Of a DNA stretch of 64,000 nucleotides, positions 36,715-47,984 are shown piece by piece. The position numbers and the translations under genes were made by a program. Source of the stretch: Anaeramoeba flamelloides (lineage: Eukaryota > Metamonada > Anaeramoebidae). Every line of letters starts with the position of its first letter. Position 1 is the first letter of the stretch. The notes below the pieces were generated by a model. It had not been told where the DNA came from. It saw only the letters and a program-made list of their open reading frames with translations, and made no database searches. The stretch lies in the NCBI GenBank assembly GCA_027625915.1, contig JANTQA010000017.1, positions 496,001 to 560,000 of the forward strand. Direction: 5' to 3'.

Positions 36715-36894
36715 AAGATTAAAGTTAATACAAAAATTAAAAACCCTTGGTTTTGATGAATTAATTAATTATCTTCCTTTTAGAGAAAAAGAATTTGAAA
36801 ATATTAACTGGTAATCAAATAACTTTAAATAATTAGAAACTGAACTGGATAAATCTCGAATTAATCAATTAGAAAATAGCTCAAGTTGGAAATG

Positions 36895-37073
36895 TCGTAA
36901 GGTTTTTTTTTTAATTTAAGAAATAAACTGAAAATTTTTGAAATTTTTAGTTTATTTCTTAAAATAAAAAAAAATGCTTTTAGCTTTTCCTGAATTCAAA
37001 AGAATAGAGAAAAATCAAAGATTTTGTTCAAATCTTCTAAATTCTGGAAAAGCTAGGTTCTCTGCGACACCCC
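36895..37073. mobile_element. Two-hairpin element nested in LINE, insert 1
   Basis: Interrupts the LINE frame between SSSWK and QKYLKII. It has a T-rich/A-rich hairpin, then a hairpin around AATTCAAAAGAATAGAG, and ends GGAAAAGCTAGG plus a short CTGCGACACC tail. The exact target duplication is unclear. Confidence 0.65.
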
Positions 37074-37122
37074 ACAAAAATATTTAAAAATTATCCAAAT
37101 AAATAACACAATAAGCAAGCAG

Positions 37123-37305
37123 TCGTGTTGTCAAGTGCCGTAGAGTGTCTAGGTTTTTTTTACTTTTTGGAATGTAAAGAACATTAAATAAATTTTCTTT
37201 ACATTTCAAAAAGTAAAAAAAGCTAATGGCAGTTTTCCAGAATTCAAAAGAATGGAGTAAAATCTAAGATTTTGCTCAACTCTTTCAAACCCTGGAAAAC
37301 CTAAC
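37123..37305. mobile_element. Two-hairpin element nested in LINE, insert 2
   Basis: Starts TCGTGTTGTCAAGTGCCGTA and ends GGAAAACCTAAC, between the LINE peptides TISKQ and YLKWKG. It contains both hairpins characteristic of the family. Confidence 0.7.
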
Positions 37306-37481
37306 ACAAAATATATTTAAAATGGAAGGGTTCAACTTCAATTTTAAAACTTAGAAAATATACAAATTATTTAAATAGATACTCTTATGTTATGAACAAA
37401 AATAAATCAAAATATTGTGAGATATGTAAAAAAATAAATAATATAGATATCATTGAAGAGTTGGACCATTTTCTCTGTGAC

Positions 37482-37666
37482 CGTGTCGTCAAGTGTGGTA
37501 TAGTGACTAGTTTTTTTTTTTAATTTTAGAAATAAAAAGAAAATTTCAAAAATTTTCTTTCAATTTCTCAAATTAAAAAAAAGCTAACAACGGGTTTCCA
37601 GAATTTAAAAGAAAAGAGTAAAATCAAAGATTTTACGCAATTCTTTTAAATTCTGGAAAACCTAAC
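37482..37666. mobile_element. Two-hairpin element nested in LINE, insert 3, 3-bp duplication
   Basis: GAC precedes (37479-37481) and follows (37667-37669) the insert. Removing the insert and one GAC rejoins the LINE frame as FLCDCSDYENN, which aligns with FLWDCPFYGKN in the other LINE. The boundaries are therefore well defined: 185 bp with a 3-bp target duplication. Confidence 0.75.
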
Positions 37667-38065
37667 GACTGCTCAGACTATGAAAATAATCGTAAAAACT
37701 GGATATCTGAATTAAAAACAATTAATATAGCTAATATATTAAAAAATAATATTTTTTCAATATTATTACAAAAAAGATTCATCAAGTTTATTAGCCTTAG
37801 TGGATAATAAACTTAGCTTTGAGTCTTTAATAAGATTCCTAAATAAAAATTTAGGAATTCGGGCACCCAGGAGGGGCTAATAACCCCTCCCTTAAATAAT
37901 AAAAAAAAAAAAAAAAGATAACTTTTATTTCACATAATCTATTTTTTGATCAAAAAAATTTCCTTGTAAAAATATTGCTCAATTAGCCCCAAAACCCATC
38001 AACTATAATATTGCGATTACTTTTTAATCTTGATGTTTTGGAATTTATCACAATTTTTAAATAAT

Positions 38066-38195
38066 TATGGCGATTTTATAGAATATCGCGTTTTCTTATA
38101 TTATCGTGATAATATTGAATATCACAATTCTCTAAAATATCACGATTTGATAGAAATTATCGCGATCTTTGTAACTTTATCGTGAATTAAGCATA
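38066..38195. repeat. Degenerate ATCGCGAT / TATCGTGAT repeats
   Basis: Seven or so diverged occurrences of a TATCRCGAT/ATCGTGAT core at 15-30 bp spacing (GAATATCGCG, TTATCGTGATAA, ATATCACGATTTG, TTATCGCGATC, TTTATCGTGAA). A weaker cluster lies at about 34240-34300. It could be a decayed satellite or a protein-binding array; not interpretable further. Confidence 0.4.
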
Positions 38196-38379
38196 TATTT
38201 CAACAAACCTTCTAATATCTGAGAATTTGTCACACTTGGATGTAAAACTCGAATGTAACTTATGAAATTTTGATTTGTGAGATTAATTATTGTGGGGTAC
38301 CCAAAAAAAAAAAATCCAGGAAGGATATTACAGTCAAAATTTTCAAAAAATTTGAAAATGAGGTTATGTTCTTAGTGAT

Positions 38380-40183
38380 TTATTTGTGTTTTTTTTTGTG
38401 TGTTGATGATGAGAAATCCGAAGAATCGGAACTATCTGAAGATCTTGAATCACCCGAGGACTCCGAAGAATCCGAAGACTGTGGAGTCTCTGATATACTT
38501 GTAGAATCTGTTGATTTTGAATCTGGATCTGAATCCAAGTCAGCATCTTCTGGTGAGGAAATGTCCAAGGAAAAGGAAAGGGATTCTGAAACCGATCGAG
38601 ACTCATGCTTATTATTCTCCCTCGTCTTACTCTTTGATCTGCCCTCTTTTTGTAGTTCTTTGTTCTTATTCTTATTTTCAATTTCCATTTTTGGTTTTGT
38701 TTGCAAATCAAATAAAATTTTCTTTTTCTTTTCCTTTTCTTGGCTTGTGCTCAAAATTGTTATTTTTTTAAAAGCGGCACTATTTATCTGGTGAGTTTTT
38801 TGAGAAATTTTTGATTCATCATTCTTCCATTGGTAAAAATTGAATATTTTATTTCTCTTCGAATCGGTATAAGAACTAGAGTCTGTTGTGCTATAATTGT
38901 ACCCACTTGAGTCATCTTCAGAATAAGAGCTAGAGTGTTTCTTGAAGGGATTTCCAAAAGATGAACTTTCCGATTCAGAATTTTCACTGTCACTGTAACT
39001 GACACTGTAACTGACACTGTAACTGTCACCGTAGCTATAACTGTCACTGTCAGTGTCACTGTCAGTTAAACGCCTTTTTGTATCAAGAATTACATTCTTT
39101 TTTGTTTTTGTTTTCAACATGTATTTCTTTTTTCTTTTCCTTTTCCTTTTTTTCCTTTTTTTTTTCTTTCTCTCATAATCATTACTTTTTGTATTAATTC
39201 TTGACTTGATTTTACTTTCGAGTTCCCACCTATTGAATAAAAGTAACATTATTTCAATAGGGACAATTTTCCCATTCATTTTTAGATTTTCTAAATTTAA
39301 AGAAGTCAATTGAACAAGTCGTTTGAGAATGCCATTATAGGTAAACGATTTTGGTAATTGAAAAGTTGTACTTTCGTAATAAATCTGATAGCCCTTTGGG
39401 ACTAACATTTTGTTTTCTACATCAAAAGTTTTTCGAAACTTATTCAGAAATTGCTTTAAGTTTTCGTAATTTAAATTGATATGAGAGGGGTGTTGTACAA
39501 AAGAGTGTAATGGTGTGTTTTTTTTTGTTTGTTTGGTTTGTGTTTGTGTTTGTAAGTACTCAAAAAGTGTTTTTTGTCTTGTTTTTTTTGGATTTTGGAT
39601 CTTGTGTTTTTTGTTTTTCTTTTTCTTTTTGTTTTTCTTTTTGTTTTTGTTTTTGTTTATTTTTTTGTTCTTGTTTTTGTTGACTCTTTTGATATTTGTT
39701 TCCGTTTTGCTTGAAAATTGTTTTCTCGCATTCCTTGAAGGAACATAAATTTTAAAATATTTCTCTCTACCAACGGAATTATAGCCCATATCATAATTTA
39801 ATAAAAAGTGCCCTCCCGGATCACAAGTCCCCATATTTTCTAAAAAATAATCAATGTTTTTGATTTCTTTCAGTTCCAAATCTACAACATTTTGCGGATT
39901 GGTTTCAAACACTTGTTTCAATTTTTCGATCGAAAGATCTTTTTCATAAATTTGAATAAAATAGGGATATTTTGGTAAAAAAATAAAATTGAAAGATTTA
40001 TAATCAGTAATTGATTCAATAAACTCTGGTTCTTGTAAAATGGTTGAGCTTGGTGAGCCTAGAGACAAAGTTTCGTTAGACTTTGAAGAGTTTTTTTTTT
40101 GTTTATGTTTATAGTTCTTTTTGTGTCTTTCTTTGTGTTTTTGTTTGTGTTTTTGTTTGTGTTTTTTTTTGTGTTTTTTTTGT

Positions 40184-40217
<34 letters not shown>

Positions 40218-40284
40218 TTTTTTTTTGTTTATACTGCTTTTTCTTGTATTTTTTTTTTTTTTTTTCTTGATCAGTTGATGACAT
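38380..40284 (-). CDS. Lys-rich / Ser-Asp-rich low-complexity protein
   Basis: Intronless, 634 codons from the ATG at 40284 (MSSTDQEKKKKKYKKK) to TAA. The open frame extends 69 codons further upstream but only through a T-tract translation, so I prefer this start. Residues ~5-65 are Lys/His-rich. A more ordinary segment follows (IYEKDLSIEKLKQVFETNP, then MGTCDPGGHFLLNYDMGYNS), then Lys/Asn repeats and a second ordinary segment (LKQFLNKFRKTFDVENKML, then FQLPKSFTYNGILKRLVQL). The last ~200 residues are Ser/Asp/Tyr-rich with SYSVSYS repeats and an RS-like tail. The basic start and acidic-Ser tail suggest a nuclear or nucleolar, heavily phosphorylated protein; this is inference. No known domain recognised. 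Confidence 0.72.
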
Positions 40285-41406
40285 GATTATGTTTTTTTTT
40301 GATTCAAAATTTATTTTTTTCAGTAAAAAAGAAATAGAATTTCTTCGTCGAAAAAAAAAAAAAAAAAAAAAAATAGTTTTAAAATTTGTAAAATATGATA
40401 AGAAATCTGTACGGATAAGACAAATACAAAACTTAACACGGAGAATTGGTAATAGCAGTTTTTGTCCTTCGTTTTCTATTTGCCTATTCATTTTTGGATT
40501 GTTTCTGATTTTTATATAGGAACTGAAAGCAGAAATTTTAAAATTTCTGTGAAATTATAAATGATTAGTTAAATTTTTTAATAAATTATTTTGGAAAAAG
40601 GTTACTTTATATTATTTTTTACAAGTATAAAAATAGAACTGTTTTTAGAGTTCTATAAATCTTTAAAATTATTTGATTTGAAATTTTTCTTTCTATTTTT
40701 GCAATATTTGAGACTTTTATTTCTTTTGTTAGGTTATTGAACTAAAATTTTTTTTAATAACGAAGATTTTATTAAAGTAATTAGGTGAATCAAAATCAAG
40801 TGGTGATGTAATTTTTTGCTTTGTTGTTGAGAATTTCTTTTGTAAATTTTTGTTCTGGATTCGTATGGGGCGAAATTTGAAATCACTTATTTAGGATCTA
40901 TTTTATTGAAAATAAGGTTGTTGTATTGTGAATTATCAACTTTTTGATTTTCGTTTTGAGAGCTTCTTTTTTACGAGACAACCCAGTGAAATAGAAAAAA
41001 TGAAAAAGGAGATCAACAAAAAAATCAACTAAAACAATTTTTTGAAAAATAACTCTACAAAATTTTCGTCAGTTTTCCCAAAAAAGATTTTCAGAGTCTT
41101 GTAACATTTCGAATTTTTGATTCTTAAAATAAATTTAATTTATTAATTTACTCTTTTAGAATTGGGGACTTTTGATTTTTGATATTAATTCTTGAGAGGT
41201 ATTTTTTTTTCGAAAGATGAATGAAAATTTGGATCTTTTTATTTTGCGATTAACAGTAGGACGTTCAAACTAATTTTGTAGGATTGAAACAAACAAGACG
41301 ATAGTTATTTAAAAAAAGTACCAATATAGAGTGTTTAAAAGAGTTCCTTTAATTACATAGTTCAGGTATTACAGATGGTTTGGGTTACAGGTGCTATTTA
41401 TTTTAT
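40285..41406. other. Upstream flank of the Lys-rich gene, non-coding
   Basis: Poly-A/T runs near 40350-40372 and otherwise featureless AT-rich DNA; presumably the promoter region. Nothing else supported. Confidence 0.4.
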
Positions 41407-41604
41407 AGCCAGTTTCTCTTTTAAGACACTGACGTTAAATGGAATTTAAGGCACACAAAAAAATCTCAAATTAAGGCTCAAAATTTGGAATTTTTTATTA
41501 CACAATTTGTTTGACTAGAATTTGGATTTTATACCTTAATTTGAGTATTTTTTTTGTTATATAAATTTCATTTAAATTTTGGGTTTTTAAAATGGAACTG
41601 ACTA
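41407..41604. mobile_element. Palindromic MITE, copy 4 (old)
   Basis: Keeps the AATCTCAAATTAAGGCTCAAA core in the left arm and the matching CCTTAATTTGAG in the right arm, but both ends have several changes (left GCCAGTTTCTCTTTTAAGAC, right ATGGAACTGAC). More diverged than the copy only 390 bp away. Confidence 0.65.
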
Positions 41605-41994
41605 GATTTAACAAAAAATCAAAATAAAAAATATTAAACTGTTTTATTAAAAATCCTCGAAAAATAACTTTTGACAACCTTCGAACAATCAACTTTTAGT
41701 ATAAAGAAATATATATTTTCTTTTAGTTATTTATAAATAAATAACCAATAAATAATTTTAATTATTTCTATGAATCCATAAGATTTCAAAGACTAAAATA
41801 ATAAATCTTTTTTTACTCTTCTTTTTTCGATTTTTTTCAATATTTTCAAACAAAAATAATAATTTCAAATTAAAAATTCCAATAATAAAAATTTGAAATA
41901 TTCCCAAATTATTAATTAAAATACGAAAATGCCAATGTTTTTACTCAGATTTTTTGAAAAAGAATTTTATATCATCTTTTAAATTTCAAGATTA

Positions 41995-42190
41995 CAGTCA
42001 GTTCCACTTTTAAGGCACAATCTATCAACGAAATTTAAGCCCAATAAAAATCTCAAATTAAGGTACAAAATTGAGATTCTAGTAAAATAAATTGTAAAAA
42101 TTAAAAATTACAAATTTTGTGCCTTAAATTGAGATTTTTTTGTGACTTAAATTTCGTTGTATGTTTGTGCCTTAAAAATGAAACTTACTG
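41995..42190. mobile_element. Palindromic MITE, copy 5
   Basis: CAGTCAGTTCCACTTTTAAG at the left and AAAATGAAACTTACTG at the right; TA flanks the left end. The central loop is in the opposite orientation to the copy at 9594, as expected for an element that is nearly its own complement. Confidence 0.75.
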
Positions 42191-42387
42191 CATTAATAAA
42201 TCATTGTATATAAATGAGAAGATTATTTTTCCCAAATTTCAAGAATTTAATTTTTGGTTTATAATTTATAGTAAAGAATTAAGCGTTGATAATAATTTCT
42301 CTTTTAAAAAGAAAAATTTTAAGTAACTAGATTTATAAGTTTTGATCCAACGAGTAATTTTATATAGCCAAGAGAAGTATTTTTTAC

Positions 42388-42388
<1 letters not shown>

Positions 42389-42425
<37 letters not shown>
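42389..42425. repeat. (TA)n microsatellite
   Basis: An uninterrupted TA run of about 18 units. Shorter TA runs occur at 47787-47810 and 62512-62535. Confidence 0.9.
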
Positions 42426-42427
<2 letters not shown>

Positions 42428-43515
42428 AAAAATAAAGAAAAAAAAATAAGGAATCTAAAGAAGAATCAATAAGTAACAAGAATTCAATAAAACAATAAAT
42501 TTAAAAAAAGATAAAAAAAACAGTTTATAACTATTGGAACTGAGATTAATTTATCCGGTTAAATGAATTCATAACAATTGTTCTTTAAGATATTTTATAT
42601 TAATAATATTTTGAATCATTACTTTAGAGCAAATAATGATTCAAGGGCAGTGAATTTATTTTTGATTAATTATCCTTCTCAAACTATACAAGTCCCCCTA
42701 TCCTCAAAATAGTACTCATAAAAACGAAATAATACTTTTTGGAGGAATCAAACAATATAAGATTGATTATTAATAAGAGAAATAACCAAATTCGGATTAG
42801 AAATGATATTCAGGATAGAAACACTATTAAAAGTATACATTTTTCTAAATAATAAAATATTCAAAAATATTTCGCACCATTCTTTGAATTTTCTTTTCAA
42901 ATTTATCAATTTATTTAGATTATTTATATTGTCAACAATACAATTTGTGAATTATAAATATTTTCAATATCAAGATATTACAAGAACTGTATTTTCTCAA
43001 ATTTAATTTGAATTTTTCAAAACATTTTTTTTTTCAAATCAACTATTAGAAAAAATAAATAAAGTATCAAAAAAAACAAATAAAAGAAAAAAAAATAAAA
43101 AAAAAATAATTTGACTAAATTAGTATCAATTAGTTTGATCTAATCATTGAAATTTTATTTTAAGAAGTTAACACACACTATCGTTTTATTTCTTTAATTA
43201 AATCATCACAATATGACTTTAGGGATTTATTTATTTTGAAACACAGTTTTTAAGATCAGAAATATATTACCCATTACAATTAATAAAGTGTAAAAAATTC
43301 AGAATTTTGTTTACCTTTTTTTATGCTATACTTATGTTGAACATTATAAACCACAAAAAAAAAAAAAAAAAAAAATTTTAAAAAAAAACTATAACTTATA
43401 CGATGAGAACTTAAGCCTTTTTGTTTGGTTACAATGTTAAACACTTTTGTTACCATTTTTTTCGTGTTCGAGAAATTAAATTAAAAAGCAAAAAATAATT
43501 TAAAAATCTATATAA
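42426..43515. other. Non-coding; possible decayed insert
   Basis: The 67-codon frame at 42803-43006 and the slightly G+C-richer patch at 42690-42750 (AGTCCCCCTATCCTC) hint at an old insert, but no family can be named. Confidence 0.3.
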
Positions 43516-43973
43516 CTGTTGAGAGAAAAATGTTGGACACAGAAAAATGATTGGACACCATTTTTAATTGGGAACATTAGTAAAATTGAAAATCAAATCC
43601 TATTGATAACTAAATGAGTTTTAGATAAATCCAGGTTTAAGTGTGTTAAAAGTTCATTAATCTGTGGTTTGTCTAGAATACTCATTTGAATGGTTGATAA
43701 CTAAAGTAGATCATGTTATTTTAACAAAAATCATTGTTTTAGTAAAGTTTACTATTAATTCTGAAAATGGTAATTTTTAAACTTGATTTAGATTATAAGA
43801 GATAAGCTTTTGAAAAAGTAGAATCCCATTAATCCTAATTCTAATCAGTAGATTATTGTTATTTTAATTAATTTTTTCACAAACGATAGAAATTAAAAAT
43901 CATTTTCAGTAATGTTCCCAATTAAAAATGCTGTCCAACCATTTTTCTGTGTCCAACATTTTTCTCTTAACAG
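43516..43973. mobile_element. 458 bp TIR element, copy 1, TAA duplication
   Basis: Inverted ends of ~65 bp begin CTGTTGAGAGAAAAATGTTG and contain GGACACAGAAAAATG and TTTTTAATTGGGAACATTA. TAA flanks both sides (43513-43515, 43974-43976). Two more copies (54169, 57039) have TTA and TCA duplications. Non-coding, so mobilised in trans. The 3-bp duplication points to Harbinger/PIF-like or CACTA-like enzymes rather than mariner; this is inference. Confidence 0.85.
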
Positions 43974-44459
43974 TAAATTAAATTAATTGATAAAATTGAG
44001 CAAAGCTTTTTTCTCTTAATTTTATTTTTTGATTATTTTTCTGAGATATTTTTTCGATAAAAAATAATAAATTGATTCAAAATCTTCTTTATATGAAGAA
44101 AAAACATGTTTTTTATTTTGATCATATCATCAAAAAAAATTGAATTAAAAAAACGTGATACTCAACAAAACTTTAGAGTACTTGTTAGATACTCTATTTT
44201 ACCACTTTACTGTACACTACACCACCAAACAAAAAGATTAAATTTCCTATCATTTTGTTTCATAAAATTTTAAATTAAATAAAATTTGAATTTTAAATCT
44301 AAATAAATTGTAATCAGCTAAAAGAAATAGAGAATAAACATATAAAGAAAAAAAGATTCGAATCCTGTTGTAATAAAAAAATATCAGTAAAAATAGAAAA
44401 TAAGAAATTGTAAATTTTGTTTTAAGGAATTAAAAAAATCCAAAATTTTGATTTTGGGA

Positions 44460-44490
<31 letters not shown>

Positions 44491-44643
44491 TTAGGTTGAT
44501 AAAAAGTAAAAAGAAAAGAATAAAAAAGAATAAAAATAGAGATTGTGTTTGATCGTAAGATTGCAGTAACATATACAAAAAAAAATTAATTAAATAAAAA
44601 AAAAAAATTAATCTTTTATTGTAACTAAATATGTAAAAATATT

Positions 44644-45701
44644 TTACATATTACCACCTTTATACCCTCCTGTTACAAAAGAAGATTTGTTATCAACGTA
44701 TCCACCACCATAGTTGGAAAAGTTCTTTTTGTTTATTCCTTGTTGTGATTGTTGGGTTGATTGTGTTGACTGCTGTTGTTGTCGTGATTGTTGTTGTTGT
44801 CGTGGTTGTTGTTGTTGTTGTTGTTGCTGCTGCTGCTGCTGCTGCTGTGGCTGTTGTTGTAGTTGTGGTTGTTGTTGTGGTTGTTGTTGTAGTTGTGAAG
44901 AAAAGGAAGAATTGTAATTTTGGTAGTTAGAGTTATAATTGGAAGAAGTATTTTGTTGGCTATTATACGAATTGTTTTGATAACCATAGCTGCTTTTATT
45001 GTTTTGAAAATTATTTTGTTTCTCATAAGAGTTGTTGCTTGTAGAATAATTATTTTGGTTGTACCCACCACTTTTTCTATGATCACCACTATTATTATTA
45101 TTGTCATTTTGCTTATATTCACCACCTTGATTATAGTTATTATATCCACCATACTGCTTATCGTTTTGGGACCCCCCTCTTTGAGAATAGTTATTTTGGC
45201 TGTTGTACCCCCACCTCTACCTCTACCAAACCCTCTACCTCCACCAAACCCTCTTCCTCTTCCCCTTCCACTTCCCCTTCCTCTGTTATAATTAGATTTA
45301 CCCTTTGCAAGGTTGACACAAAAGTCTTCTTGATCCCAAAAGTTCATCATTTGTGTTATCAATTGCTTTCTGTGCTTCGTCGGAATTTGTAAATTTAATA
45401 AAGGAAAATCCTTTTGATCTGTTTGTTTCATGATCTTGTACAATTCTAAGGTATGTAATCTCACCAAATTTCGAAAATTTATCAGAAAGCTGATTATCAG
45501 TAATTTCATAATCAATATTGCTAATGAAGAGCTCACAGACCTCATATTCTGATTTATCTTCATTATAATAATTATTACGATTTTGTTGATTGGAATTATT
45601 ATTATTTTGATATGTTGTATTTGTGTTGTAATTTGTATTTGTGTTGGTATTTGTGTTTGTGTTTGTGTTTGTACTCGTGTTTGTTTGTGAATACGAATAA
45701 T
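44644..45701 (-). CDS. RRM / RGG / Gln-Asn-rich RNA-binding protein, main exon with two frame breaks
   Basis: The exon starts at the TAG acceptor (45701) and ends with TAA at 44644. A Thr/Asn-rich lead precedes one RRM: RNP2-like CELFISNI, RNP1-like KGFSFIKF, then SRRL..VNLAK as the last strand. An RGG-type Gly/Arg stretch follows (GRGSGRGRGRGFGGGRGFGR). The tail is Tyr/Asn/Gly-rich, then poly-Gln/Pro, ending YKGGNM. This is the layout of hnRNP/Nsr1-like mRNA- or rRNA-processing proteins with a prion-like tail. The frame shifts once after SRRL (T run in 45311-45324) and back at a run of five C (45208-45212 on plus); the two shifts cancel. Sequencing error is the simplest explanation, pseudogene decay the alternative. 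No ATG precedes the acceptor; see the exon at 50930-51062. Confidence 0.8.
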
Positions 45702-47929
45702 CTATTATTATTATAATTTTTTTTTTTGCAATATTAAAATTGAAGAATTATGAAATTAATTGTCCAATATTTGAAATAAAAAAAATTATTTTAAAGTTAA
45801 GAAAGAATAAAAAATCAAATATATTGAAATTATGCAAAAGAAATAATTTGTCGAGTGATTAAGGCTAAACTATTAGGTGAAGTTTTAATGAAACAAAACA
45901 TTTTGATTTATAAAAATAACTTGTAAATGATTTTATTTGAAGTTTAAGCAAAATGTTTTTTTTTTTAATTTTTTTTTTTTAGTAAAAATCGGTGAAGAAG
46001 TTTAAAATAACTGAAGTAATAATAAATTCCTTAAAGACAATTTGGTATGAATAAAATTTGTTATTTCCACGGTTTTTTTTTTTTTTCACTATTTCTATTT
46101 TTTTTTACTGTTTATTTTTTTTTTTTCACTGTTTAATTTTTTTTTTCATTCTGTTAATGGTGGTTTTTTTTGAAAGAAACGAAGAAAATAATTCCTTTTT
46201 TTGCCGTTTTCTTATAAATAAAATATGTAAACAACAAAATAACCAAGAATTAAATTTAGTAAAAAAAAAAAAAAAAGATAAAGACAAACAGAAAGAAAAT
46301 ATTCATCTCAAAAATTGGAAAATAATTATTTCTTTTTCAAATAACCCATCATTTTTTTTGGGAATTTAAAAAGAAATTACATAAACTTTTACTTATTTTC
46401 ACCTCAAAGAAAAAATAATAATCACTTTTTTTAATTTTAAAATTATCAAATCTAAAACATCGAGACAAATTAATTAACCAAAAATTGGAATGTAAAGAAA
46501 AAAAATAAAATAAAATTAGAATACTCTAATTTTATTTTGCAAAATCAATCTCAGATTTATTCAGAATGCCACGACCATGGTAAAAAATTGACCCTTAAAA
46601 GTTTTATAAAAAATGTTCGCTCAAACTGCTTGGTTCACTATTTTAAGCATTTTAAGTAAAATATTTTAAAACTTTTTTCTTTAATTTTTTAAAAACGCTG
46701 AATAAAGATTTTTTTCTTTTGATTTTAAAATTATAATCTTTAATTATTAAAAAAATCAGTACATTTAAACTATTTGTTAAATTGGTGTTATTTAATAGGT
46801 TTAAAAAAAATTGTAAAAAAACTTTCTTAAACAAACCGAGCTTTGTTTGAAAGATTTTTTTTTTTTAGTTTTTCTGTATTGGAACTTATTTTCGTTTTGA
46901 AATTAGTTAAAAGAATTTCATTTCGAATATACAGATTATTTAATCAGCATGCCCTTTACTTTTGTTTTGGTAAATGTTTAAATAAAACGAACAAATTCTT
47001 TCAAAATATTTCAAAATTGAAATAAGTTTTTTTTTTTTTTTCATGTATAGTTCAGTTGAAATAGACCAATAGAGCTATTAAAATTTTAAGTTAAAATAAT
47101 TTTCATTTTTATCCAGGAAATGAAATATATAGCCACGTGTATGGATATGTTGGCATGAATGTATGGATATATTGAAAGAGTCTTGTATATGTATTTGCAA
47201 TTGGAATATTTTAAATCAGTATTTTTTATTATTATTATTTTTGGGAGGATAATTAAGAAAAGTATTAAAATACTTGATTGCATTTTTAAAAAGTGTGAAG
47301 CACAAAAAATCTAAAATCAGCCTACAAAGGATTAATAACTTAAATAGAACAGTTTAATGACAAATTAATAAAACTTTTTGTTTTACATTTTTTACAAATT
47401 CCTTAAAACCTTTTTTAAAAAAATCTTTAGAAATTATGATTTAAATTTTTTAATTTTTGGAATTTCTTTCGGCACATATTAAGGATAAAAACAAAATATT
47501 TGGAAAATTTTCATTTTCCTTTTTTGTCAATTTCTTTGTTTATAACACTAATCAATAATAGGTTCATTGAAATATAATATTCACTATTATCATAACACAA
47601 AATACTTGTTTTTTTGGAAGATAACTTTAAAAAAAGTTACTTGTAAACAAAAAATGATTAAAAAAAAGAGGAGGGATGTTTTTGTTTTTTATATATTCTT
47701 ATTAGGTACTTTAAAATGAAGTTCTTTTGTAACATTTTTAAAAAATTTAATCAAACAAAATTTATTCAAATATAAAATCTTGAATAATATATATATATAT
47801 ATATATACGAATGTATGAAATTGTCTCAATTAATCAAAAAAAATCTTGAATTTGAATTCCAATTTAGTCATTTTTTAAAAAAATTTTACTCTTAGTAATT
47901 ACCGTGTTGTCAATAAAATTAACGTAATG
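45702..47929. other. Probable intron, first part
   Basis: No gene is supported. Frames such as 46058-46369 read through T-runs as poly-Phe and have no domain. If the exon at 50930-51062 is correct, this belongs to the first intron of the RRM gene. Confidence 0.4.
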
Positions 47930-47984
47930 TTCGAAAAATGTGAGCAATCTTTTTTTAATTGATAACTATAAAAATAATTACAAA

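Larger units (their letters stand above)
36715..37912 (+). mobile_element. 5'-truncated LINE with three nested insertions
   Basis: Translated pieces run in order: TLGFDELINYLPF..ENINW, LENSSSWK, KYLKIIQINNTISKQ, KGSTSILKLRKYTNYLNRY, CEICKK..ELDHFLCD, then C..NWISELK and FESLIRFLNKNLGIRAPRRG. They line up with the C-terminal half of the LINE at 60403-61738, including a C-terminal zinc-knuckle (C-x2-C ... H-x4-C). A small hairpin (GGGGCTAATAACCCC) and poly-A follow the frame. Target duplications AAAGAATAACTTTTA (36700-36714) and AAAAGATAACTTTTA (about 37913-37927) flank the insert. In-frame stops show it is dead. Three copies of one ~180 bp element interrupt it. Confidence 0.82.

Noticed and set aside
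36895-37666. The three LINE inserts as introns or Helitrons
   Set aside because: They lie in a dead LINE, lack consistent GT-AG ends, and insert 3 leaves a 3-bp duplication, which Helitrons do not make.
39515-40286. Hydrophobic plus-strand frames opposite the Lys-rich gene
   Set aside because: Antisense shadows of AAA/AAG codons in the real minus-strand gene.
44714-44930. Cys-rich and Val-rich plus-strand frames (CCCCC, VVVV)
   Set aside because: Antisense readings of the poly-Gln (CAA/CAG) tract in the RRM gene.
46058-46369. 103-codon frame with poly-Phe and poly-Lys
   Set aside because: It translates T-runs and A-runs; composition follows base content rather than protein-like constraint.
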